A stretch of DNA of 15,113 nucleotides from an uncultured Roseburia sp. Lineage in GTDB: Bacteria > Bacillota > Clostridia > Lachnospirales > Lachnospiraceae. Positions 1 to 6,068 of the stretch are shown piece after piece. The notes beneath the pieces were generated by a model. The model ran no database searches. It saw only the letters and a program-made list of their open reading frames with translations, and was not told the DNA's origin. The stretch is taken from NCBI GenBank assembly GCA_900550935.1, contig URUD01000057.1, forward strand, positions 1 through 15,113, given 5' to 3'. How positions within the stretch are numbered: the stretch's first letter is position 1; the number at the start of each line of letters is the position of its first letter. The position numbers and the translations under genes were made by a program.

Positions 1-21
1 TTTTGCGAAGCGAAATCCGAG

Positions 22-56
22 TCCCTCTGGACGAGGGGAGGATTTTCCTCCTTTTT
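22..56 (+). terminator. Tandem small hairpins with T-run at the left edge
   Basis: Two overlapping hairpins are visible: CCCTC (23-27) with GAGGG (33-37), and GGAGGA (37-42) with TCCTCC (46-51), the second followed by TTTTT (52-56) on the plus strand. This has the form of a plus-strand intrinsic terminator, but no plus-strand gene enters from the left in the visible bases. The two hairpins share base 37, so they could be alternatives. It could also be part of a repeated intergenic element whose other copies are outside the window. Confidence 0.3.
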
Positions 57-64
57 AAATAGCC

Positions 65-97
65 AGAGCACAGAGAGCATATATCTCTCTGTGCTCT
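65..97 (-). terminator. Hairpin downstream of the dctP-like gene
   Basis: AGAGCACAGAGAG (65-77) pairs perfectly with CTCTCTGTGCTCT (85-97) around a 7-base loop, giving a 13-bp stem about 40 bases after the dctP stop codon. On the minus strand it is followed by GGCTATTTAAAAA rather than a T-run, so it is a weak terminator or a transcript-stabilising 3' structure. In a TRAP operon such a hairpin could allow more binding protein than membrane subunits to be made; that is inference. Confidence 0.45.
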
Positions 98-136
98 TTG
101 CAATTTACCTTAATAGAATATTTTGAAACATTTCTA

Positions 137-1252
137 TTATTTGTTCTGCATATCAACGATCTGCTGATATAATTCTTTGTTGTCTTTTGTTGCCTCTTCG
201 ATTACATCTTTACAAGCATCCTGCCATGGTTTGATGTCAGTTACTTCAATAACGTTACATCCATCTGCCTTTAACTCGTCTAAGATCTTGTTCTCTGTTT
301 CTTCAGAGATCTTGCGGTTGTACTGAGAAGCATACTCACCAGCTTCTGTTAACACATCCTGCTGTTCCGGTGTTAATTTATCCCATGCGGCATCAGTAAT
401 AACAACCTGGATAGCTCCTAAGGTATGACCATCTAAGATGATGTTGTTTGCAACTTCTGGGAATGCGTTTGCCTGGTAGTTTGCGATTGGCTGCTCAGCA
501 GCGTCAACAACACCTGTCTGTAATGCGGAATATAACTCGCCCATTGCTACAACAGTTGGGTTAGCTCCAAGTGCCTCAACCATTCCTGTCATGATCGGGT
601 CGTTCGATACACGGATCTTCATGCCTGCAAGATCTTCCATTCCGGAAATTGGTTTTACAGTGAAGAAATGACGGAAACCTTCTTCTCCGTAGAACAGTCC
701 TCTGATACCGCTTCCATTCTCATGTGGCTCAAGTAAGAATTCCTGTGCCAGATCAGAAGTAGCAAAGTTCCAGAAATGATCTCTGTTTACAAATGTGAAA
801 GGTACGGATAAGAGGCTTGATTTCTCTCCGCCGTAGCTTGTTAATGCGAATGCGGAAATACGTGCCATATCGATGGTACCACCACCACCAAGCATGGTGT
901 CTAATACGTCTGACTCAGCTCCTAAAACACCGTTTGCCTGAATATCGATCGTAATGCTTCCACCGGAAAGCTCTTCTACTTTCTCTTTGAAAGCAGTTGC
1001 TGTCTGTCCAACGATGGTTCCCTCTAATGGATTAACCTCTGCGTAAACAAGTGTTACAGCCGGTCCAACTGGCTCTGTTGCGCTGTCGCCTGCAGATGCT
1101 GCTTCTGTGCTCGGTGCATCTGTTGTAACAGCAGCGTCTGTTGTGCTTCCCGAATTACTGGTTGAGGAAGTGTCCGGTGACTGTAAGCCACATGCTGTCA
1201 TGGAAAATACCATTGCTGCACATAAAAGTGCGGATAAAACTTTTTTCTTCAT
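137..1252 (-). CDS. dctP: TRAP-type C4-dicarboxylate/organic acid transporter solute-binding lipoprotein (DctP family)
   Basis: This 371-residue protein is an extracytoplasmic binding protein of a tripartite ATP-independent periplasmic (TRAP) transporter, which captures an organic acid and passes it to the DctQ/DctM membrane subunits. A lipoprotein signal ends in SMTAC, with the lipidated Cys at residue 21, followed by a Ser/Thr/Ala-rich linker to about 62. The DctP fold then follows: KIRV with the conserved ligand-binding Arg at 214, and the family hallmark GANPTVVAMGELYSALQTG starting at 229, leading into VVDAAEQP. The start is supported by AAGGAGGG at 1259-1266, six bases before the ATG. 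Length is normal for a lipidated DctP. No dctQ or dctM is visible; they would be expected to the left of the window. A TATAAT-type promoter lies about 70 bases upstream. The family is near certain; the ligand is not readable, and gene symbol use is by family only. Confidence 0.92.
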   Translation of the reverse strand: MKKKVLSALLCAAMVFSMTACGLQSPDTSSTSNSGSTTDAAVTTDAPSTEAASAGDSATEPVGPAVTLVYAEVNPLEGTIVGQTATAFKEKVEELSGGSITIDIQANGVLGAESDVLDTMLGGGGTIDMARISAFALTSYGGEKSSLLSVPFTFVNRDHFWNFATSDLAQEFLLEPHENGSGIRGLFYGEEGFRHFFTVKPISGMEDLAGMKIRVSNDPIMTGMVEALGANPTVVAMGELYSALQTGVVDAAEQPIANYQANAFPEVANNIILDGHTLGAIQVVITDAAWDKLTPEQQDVLTEAGEYASQYNRKISEETENKILDELKADGCNVIEVTDIKPWQDACKDVIEEATKDNKELYQQIVDMQNK

Positions 1253-1323
1253 AATTAACCCTCCTTATGGTTCCTTACGTCTTGTGTTGTGCTGCTTGAT
1301 TGCCGCTTCAACTTTATGTCTTT

Positions 1324-1352
1324 ATTATAGTTGGATTTTTATACAAAGAAAA
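1324..1352 (-). promoter_or_regulatory. Candidate sigma-A promoter of the dctP-like gene
   Basis: Reading the minus strand, TTTTCT (1352-1347) is followed by a 17-base spacer and a perfect TATAAT (1329-1324). The -35 matches consensus at only three of six positions. A start near 1317 would give a leader of about 65 bases to the dctP ATG. The region is very AT-rich, so chance matches are possible. Bases 1253-1519 between dctP and the chemoreceptor otherwise hold only the dctP ribosome binding site and the chemoreceptor terminator. Confidence 0.5.
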
Positions 1353-1470
1353 CCGTATTATTTTTGCATTTTTAGCATTTTCTTAACATTCTTTAGAATT
1401 TCTTTATTTTTGTTAAGATTTTTGTATAGTATTTTCCTGTTTTTTTCCATTTCATTTGTATTATTTAGAC

Positions 1471-1510
1471 AAAAAAAATAAGGGAAATGAAGTTTTCCTT
1501 CATTTCCCTT
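1471..1510 (-). terminator. Intrinsic terminator of the pepF-chemoreceptor operon
   Basis: AAGGGAAATGAAG (1480-1492) and CTTCATTTCCCTT (1498-1510) form a perfect 13-bp stem with a 5-base loop. On the minus strand it is followed by A and then eight Ts (1478-1471). It begins 9 bases after the chemoreceptor stop codon and is a textbook rho-independent terminator that isolates this operon from dctP. Confidence 0.93.
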
Positions 1511-1519
1511 TGGTTATAT

Positions 1520-3211
1520 TTATTCAAGCTTAAACCGCTGTACGATCTCTTTTAAGTTCTCTACACAGGCATAACACTCGGAAACCATATCATGTGTTGC
1601 TCCTGTCTTTTCCACCATGTTGCTGGTCTTTTCTGCAATATCCGTAACACCGATGGAAGACTCTCCAACCGTATCATTGATACCACCAAGTGCTCCTGCA
1701 ATGCTTTCGATGGATACAGCAAGCTGCTCCATGGAGGATCTGACATCTTCCATATTGGTCTTGAACACATTGGCATCTTCCTTGTACTGCTCACTGACCT
1801 GTTCAAACTCTTTATAATCGCCAACAACCGTATTTTCCAGAAAATCGGTTGTCTCCCCCAGACATTCTGCCATATTGGCAACTGCTTCATTGACCTCTTT
1901 GACAATCTGGCTGATATCTGCGATCGCTTTGGAAGTCTGGTCAGCAAGGCTTCCGATCTCTGTTGCTACAACGGCAAATCCTTTTCCTGCCTCTCCTGCT
2001 CTTGCTGCCTCGATAGAAGCGTTCAATGCCAGAAGTCCGGTCTGGGATGAGATCTCCATGATCGTTCCGGAAAGCTCGTTGATCTTTTCCACTGCCTTGG
2101 AACCTTCTACTGCTCTTGTTGCCTTCTCTTTTACATTGCTATACATATCCATGGTACGGTCGGTTGCTACAACCGTCTTTTTCTGGAGGTTTTCTGCACG
2201 CTCCATGATCTCTTCGGATGCCTTTGCTCCACTGATCGCCATGTTATTGATATCTTCTGCGCCGGTTCTGATCATATTGACATTCTCATTGATCGTAACC
2301 GTGGTCGCTGCTGTCTCCTGCATACCTGCTGCAAGTTCTTCACTGGTTGCAGAGTTGTCGGAACACATATGGTCTACCGTGCTTGTGATATCCTGTAATC
2401 CATCCACATTGGATGTGATCTGCTGGCTCGCCGCATCGATGTCTCCGATCATCTCACGCAGGTTCTTACGCATCAGACGTACTTCCCTTGCCATGACACC
2501 ATTTTCATCTTTTCTGGCACACAGTTTGCTGCTCAGTGGATTTTTTGTAAAGTCCAGATGTGCGGTGTTACGGATGATACCGGTCAGCTGATGGATCGGT
2601 ACACAGATCCACTGTCCAACTCCAACACCAAGGGCAATGCAGGCAGCCATGACAGCAAATGCTACGATACCAAGACTGTTGATCATATGGTTGACCGGCT
2701 CTAAAATCTCGCCCTGATCTGCTGTTACCACGACGATCCGGTTATCCGAAGTGATCACATATGCTGCATATTTGGTAGCTCCATTGAAATCATAAGTTAC
2801 AACCGCATCTGCCGGTTTCTGTCCTGCCTGCAATTTTGCAACAAGATCTTTTACCACGCTGTTCTCTACCGGCTGTCCGATCTTGTCTGCAGTCGGATGA
2901 TAGATCATCGTTCCCTCGGAATCAACCAGGTAAGCATAAGAGGAATCAACGCCCTCCATTTTGATATCCGAGAGCACTTTTGAATACTCTTCATCACTCG
3001 CGATCTCTGCCGGGATATTGGCAATCGTAGCGGCTGCGGTCTCCGCCATACTCATGATATAATTTTCATTGACCTCTTTTAAAACACTTTTTGCGCGGAT
3101 GCTGACGCTTGTCATATTGGCAACGGTTGAGATCGCTGTTACCACTACAACAAGCAGCACGATCTTTGCACTGATCGAATGCAGAAATGGTACTTTCTTT
3201 TGTTTCTCCAT
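1520..3211 (-). CDS. Methyl-accepting chemotaxis protein with extracellular Cache-type sensor
   Basis: This 563-residue transmembrane chemoreceptor would signal through CheW and CheA to the flagellar motor. TM1 is at about 14-34, and an external sensor of about 140 residues follows, with the Cache-like stretch YAYLVDSEGTMIYHPTADKIG starting at 92. TM2 lies at about 178-199, then a HAMP segment to about 256, then a long helical signalling domain. The conserved hairpin tip runs from EISSQTGLLALNASIEAA (386) through RAGEAGKGFAVVATEI, ending near 419. There is no C-terminal CheR-docking pentapeptide. The ATG overlaps the pepF stop by one base (TAATG), with AGGAGG inside the end of pepF, so translation is probably coupled. 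The operon ends right after it. Receptor identity is certain; the ligand is unknown. The placement next to peptide genes makes peptides or amino acids a guess worth testing, no more. Confidence 0.95.
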   Translation of the reverse strand: MEKQKKVPFLHSISAKIVLLVVVVTAISTVANMTSVSIRAKSVLKEVNENYIMSMAETAAATIANIPAEIASDEEYSKVLSDIKMEGVDSSYAYLVDSEGTMIYHPTADKIGQPVENSVVKDLVAKLQAGQKPADAVVTYDFNGATKYAAYVITSDNRIVVVTADQGEILEPVNHMINSLGIVAFAVMAACIALGVGVGQWICVPIHQLTGIIRNTAHLDFTKNPLSSKLCARKDENGVMAREVRLMRKNLREMIGDIDAASQQITSNVDGLQDITSTVDHMCSDNSATSEELAAGMQETAATTVTINENVNMIRTGAEDINNMAISGAKASEEIMERAENLQKKTVVATDRTMDMYSNVKEKATRAVEGSKAVEKINELSGTIMEISSQTGLLALNASIEAARAGEAGKGFAVVATEIGSLADQTSKAIADISQIVKEVNEAVANMAECLGETTDFLENTVVGDYKEFEQVSEQYKEDANVFKTNMEDVRSSMEQLAVSIESIAGALGGINDTVGESSIGVTDIAEKTSNMVEKTGATHDMVSECYACVENLKEIVQRFKLE

Positions 3212-4968
3212 TATTTGTTTCCTCCTAAATCACAAAATTCTTCTACATGCTCTGCGATCATGGCAAGGCTTCTCTTCCAGAATTCTACCGATGTGAGGTC
3301 AAGTCCTACCATGGCTCCTGCCTGTTCCATCGTACACTCCGGTGTTGCGCTTAACATTGCCTTGTATTTTGGAACAAACGCTTCTCCCTCCTGTAAAAAC
3401 TTGTCGTAAAGTCCAAGTGCGAGCAGATTGCCAAACGCATATGGGAAGTTGTAAAAACTCAATCCGCTGCTGTAATAATGACTCTTACACGCCCACATAT
3501 ATGGATGCAGGCAGTTTTCGTCCAGTCCGTCTCCGTATGCTTCCTTCTGGGCTTTTAACATCAGTTCCTTGCAGTCTGCTGCCATCAGGAATTTATTTTT
3601 TCCTTCTTCAAAAACAGAAGTCTCAAACAGATATCTGGAATAGATATCCACGATACACTGGGTCTGCTCACGCAGATCATTTTCCAGTAAGGTCACTTTC
3701 TCTTCATCGGTTGCCTGCTCTAAGGCATATCTTCCCAAATGTGTCTCGTTAAAAGTAGAAGCTGTCTCTGCGATCGGCATTGGATAATCGTATTTTAAGG
3801 CATTCTTTCCTTCGAGCTGTCTGTTGTGGTAAGCATGACCAAGCTCATGTGCCAGGGTTCCGATGGAACCGAAATAACCGTCATAGTTGGTCAGGATACG
3901 GCTCTGCTTCTTCTCGATAAGTCCGGCACAAAACGCACCGCCCTCTTTTCCGTTTTTCGGATAGAAATCGATCCATTCGTTTTCGAATGCTTCCTTCATC
4001 ATATCTGCCATATCCGGGGTAAAGGTGTTAAAACATTTTAACAGGTAATCCTTTGCCTCTTCGATCGTATAAGTCTTATCTGAGGTGCCGACCGGTGCAA
4101 ACAGTTCATACCATGGCAGACCGTTGGAATAACCTAACATCTCTCCTTTTTTGCGAAGGTATTTGCGGAATACCGGCAGATACTCTTTGATCGCTTCCAT
4201 CATTGCATCCAGAGTTTTTCTGCTCATTCTGGATTCCTCTAATGTCATGGCAAGCGGACTCTCATAGCCGCGTTTTTCGCTCATCATCGCAACCTGCGAT
4301 TTGATGTTATTTAATGCAAATGCAAGGGAATCTTCAATTTTGGCATAAGATGCAATTTCTGCTTCATATGCAGCTTTACGCTCTTTTGCATCCGGGCTGT
4401 ATGCCATGCTGCGCACTTTGGAAAGTGTGATGACCTCGCCCTGATAGTCTACTTTTACGGTGGAAGTCAGATAAGAAAACAGATTTCCCCATGCCTTTCC
4501 GCCTGTGATATCCATGGCTGCTGCCATTTCTTCCACTGCCTCCGGGAGAAGATGTTTTGCTTTCTCCTGATTCTCTTTTAAGAAGAAGAGATTGTCACGC
4601 ACGATGTCACTTTCTTTTGCCAGTGCATCCAGATCTTTTATCTGTGTCAGGCATTTTCTTGCTGCGGTCTCCACCGGTGAGTAAGCGGAAAAGATCCGGT
4701 TGAGCCGGTTGATCTGCGCCATCAGTTCCCCATTTTCGGTATCCACGCTCTGTGCCAGCCCGACATAGTTTTCCAGACGGGTTGCGATCTGTGTGAAGGT
4801 CTCCATTGCTTTTAAGATCTGTTCTGTTTTGTCTTTTTCGGAAAGTCCTTCCTCTGCAACCAGTTTTTTAAGCTGTTCCATCTGCTCGGATAATCCCTGC
4901 ATATCCTGCTCGTATGTCGGATCATCCAGTCCCTTATAAAGTACGTCTAATGACCATTCTGTCTTCAA
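3211..4968 (-). CDS. pepF: Oligoendopeptidase F (M3 family zinc metallopeptidase)
   Basis: This cytoplasmic zinc endopeptidase cleaves short oligopeptides, typically those brought in by Opp transporters. With the start chosen here it has 585 residues, within the usual range for the family (about 600). The zinc motif HELGH is at 374-378 and the third ligand is the Glu of AETASTFNE at 401. The substrate-binding C-terminal lobe contains HYYSSGLSFYNFPYAFGN from 497. The reading frame stays open upstream to 5070, but the start is placed at a TTG because GGAGG (4980-4976) sits exactly 7 bases before it and the family N-terminus (MKTEWSLDVLYKG) begins there. The longer form would overlap the upstream gene and starts with a Cys-rich stretch that does not look like this family. 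The chemoreceptor follows with a one-base overlap. No signal peptide is seen. The family is very sure; the exact start is likely. Confidence 0.93.
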   Translation of the reverse strand: MKTEWSLDVLYKGLDDPTYEQDMQGLSEQMEQLKKLVAEEGLSEKDKTEQILKAMETFTQIATRLENYVGLAQSVDTENGELMAQINRLNRIFSAYSPVETAARKCLTQIKDLDALAKESDIVRDNLFFLKENQEKAKHLLPEAVEEMAAAMDITGGKAWGNLFSYLTSTVKVDYQGEVITLSKVRSMAYSPDAKERKAAYEAEIASYAKIEDSLAFALNNIKSQVAMMSEKRGYESPLAMTLEESRMSRKTLDAMMEAIKEYLPVFRKYLRKKGEMLGYSNGLPWYELFAPVGTSDKTYTIEEAKDYLLKCFNTFTPDMADMMKEAFENEWIDFYPKNGKEGGAFCAGLIEKKQSRILTNYDGYFGSIGTLAHELGHAYHNRQLEGKNALKYDYPMPIAETASTFNETHLGRYALEQATDEEKVTLLENDLREQTQCIVDIYSRYLFETSVFEEGKNKFLMAADCKELMLKAQKEAYGDGLDENCLHPYMWACKSHYYSSGLSFYNFPYAFGNLLALGLYDKFLQEGEAFVPKYKAMLSATPECTMEQAGAMVGLDLTSVEFWKRSLAMIAEHVEEFCDLGGNK

Positions 4969-4980
4969 TTTTGTTCCTCC
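4966..4980 (-). promoter_or_regulatory. Ribosome binding site that fixes a TTG start for pepF
   Basis: On the minus strand GGAGG (4980-4976) is followed by AACAAAA and TTG (4968-4966). No comparable Shine-Dalgarno sequence precedes the in-frame ATG codons at 5070 or 5022. With this start, a gap of about 70 bases separates pepF from the upstream gene. Confidence 0.8.
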
Positions 4981-5038
4981 ATTCTGCACCAACTTATGTG
5001 TGAAAATCTTATTTTTCCACATGGTTGTCTCTTTTCTG

Positions 5039-5719
5039 TTATGTATATTGCTGCAGCAGCTGCTTTGCATCCTCTTTCAGATGTGCCGTTTGCAGTTCCT
5101 GCCAGAATTCTTCTGAAAAATGCTGCGTTACATATTCGGTTAAAAACCGGTTTCTCTGTTCGTTTTCCATCTCTTTGAGTGCACGCCTGTCCCCATGCAG
5201 ATTATAATAGGCAAGTGCGAAGAAATCCGGTGCTCCAAATCCCGAAGCATCGTCCAGTACCGCTTTGATATTTTCCAGCTCACTGCGCAGCATGATCGCA
5301 TCCTGCCCTGGCATCTGGCTGCCATACGATGAGATCAGTCCCTTTAATCCATTGATCGTGGACTGGAAATCCAGATCATCCTCTCTGATGACACAGTCAT
5401 GATAAACCAGTTCGAGATCCTCCATCAACGTGGTAAGACTTTCTTTTACCTCATCTGCCGGACTCTCTCCCATAAAATCAAGCAGACGTAAAATAGCATC
5501 TCTTGCCTGACCGATATGTCTGGTGGACACCTCATATGCCTCCGACAGTTCACCAGCCAGCAGCAGCGTTTCTTCAAATTCGCCAAACAGACTGTTTGCC
5601 TCTGTCTTATCACATCCTGCCATGATCAGACGCTTTTTTAACTGTTTTATCTCCCCCCGTAACTCATGTGCACGTTTTCGCTTTGCACTCCGCTCCGCAA
5701 AATTCATCGTAGTACTCAC
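5039..5719 (-). CDS. Uncharacterised helical cytosolic protein, 226 residues
   Basis: I do not recognise this protein. It is rich in Glu, Leu, Lys and Asp, has no signal peptide or membrane span, and looks almost wholly alpha-helical. A basic coiled-coil-like stretch lies at about 8-32 (AERSAKRKRAHELRGEIKQL), followed by acidic helical segments. The start is a GTG at 5719; an in-frame ATG four codons later (5707) is an alternative, and neither has a clear Shine-Dalgarno, although GGAAG and GGGGG runs lie just upstream. It follows the 76-residue membrane protein by 18 bases and precedes pepF by about 70 bases on the same strand, with no terminator between, so it is almost certainly co-transcribed with both. 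It could be a partner of the small membrane protein; that is inference from context only. Confidence 0.8.
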   Translation of the reverse strand: MSTTMNFAERSAKRKRAHELRGEIKQLKKRLIMAGCDKTEANSLFGEFEETLLLAGELSEAYEVSTRHIGQARDAILRLLDFMGESPADEVKESLTTLMEDLELVYHDCVIREDDLDFQSTINGLKGLISSYGSQMPGQDAIMLRSELENIKAVLDDASGFGAPDFFALAYYNLHGDRRALKEMENEQRNRFLTEYVTQHFSEEFWQELQTAHLKEDAKQLLQQYT

Positions 5720-5737
5720 GCCCCCACTTCATCTTCC

Positions 5738-5968
5738 TTAATGGATCAATGTAAAATAAAAGATTGCTCCCAATCCAAGTAATACGAGCAATGCCACAGG
5801 AACAATGGTGATCGCTGCCGCAATGACCATCGCAAGGACATCATTTTTTTCCAGTTCGGGTGCCTCGTACTGCTGCATTCCTTCTGCTTCTTCTCTTTCT
5901 GCTTTTCCGGCATCACTGTTCTCATGCAGCCGTTTCATCGCCCGGTCTATCTTATTCTGAAAAATCAT
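5738..5968 (-). CDS. Small single-span membrane protein, 76 residues, function unknown
   Basis: This is a short protein with a charged N-terminal half (IDRAMKRLHE, then an acidic run with several Glu) and a single hydrophobic segment from about 45 to 73 (VLAMVIAAAITIVPVALLVL onward) that ends almost at the C-terminus (TLIH). This layout predicts a tail-anchored or simple single-pass membrane protein with a cytosolic N-terminal domain. It is led by AAAGGAG five bases before the ATG, and by a good sigma-A promoter (5998-6026), making it the first gene of the operon that continues with the 226-residue unknown, pepF and the chemoreceptor. No family is recognised. The strong ribosome binding site, promoter and tight spacing support a real gene. 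Confidence 0.8.
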   Translation of the reverse strand: MIFQNKIDRAMKRLHENSDAGKAEREEAEGMQQYEAPELEKNDVLAMVIAAAITIVPVALLVLLGLGAIFYFTLIH

Positions 5969-5997
5969 AAAATCTCCTTTTCACTCCTCTGGCTCCC

Positions 5998-6026
5998 ATT
6001 ATACTAAAGAAAAACAGAGCCATCAA
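5998..6026 (-). promoter_or_regulatory. Sigma-A promoter of the pepF operon, embedded in the opp terminator
   Basis: On the minus strand TTGATG (6026-6021), a 17-base spacer and a perfect TATAAT (6003-5998) form a good promoter 30 bases ahead of the 76-residue membrane protein. Its -35 box lies in the loop side and first stem bases of the oppF terminator hairpin, so termination of one operon and initiation of the next share the same DNA. Confidence 0.75.
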
Positions 6027-6043
6027 GTGATTGGCCCTGTTTT
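6011..6043 (-). terminator. Intrinsic terminator of the opp operon
   Basis: AAAACAGAGCCA (6011-6022) pairs with TGGCCCTGTTTT (6032-6043) with one G-U type pair, around a 9-base loop that can pair further. It lies about 25 bases after the oppF stop. The minus strand continues TTTTTCTTTAG and the plus strand also has a T-run, so it could work in both directions. Confidence 0.85.
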
Positions 6044-6068
6044 TTTCTCATTTACGCGTACTTTTTTC

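Noticed and set aside
1107..1481. Plus-strand frame of 124 codons reaching from dctP into the intergenic region
   Set aside because: It is antisense to dctP and then reads through a T-rich promoter region, giving a Phe-rich tail; no ribosome binding site.
1875..2591. A 238-codon open frame on the plus strand opposite the chemoreceptor
   Set aside because: It mirrors the codons of the conserved signalling domain, is rich in Ser/Ile/Ala as expected for a shadow, and has no start signals.
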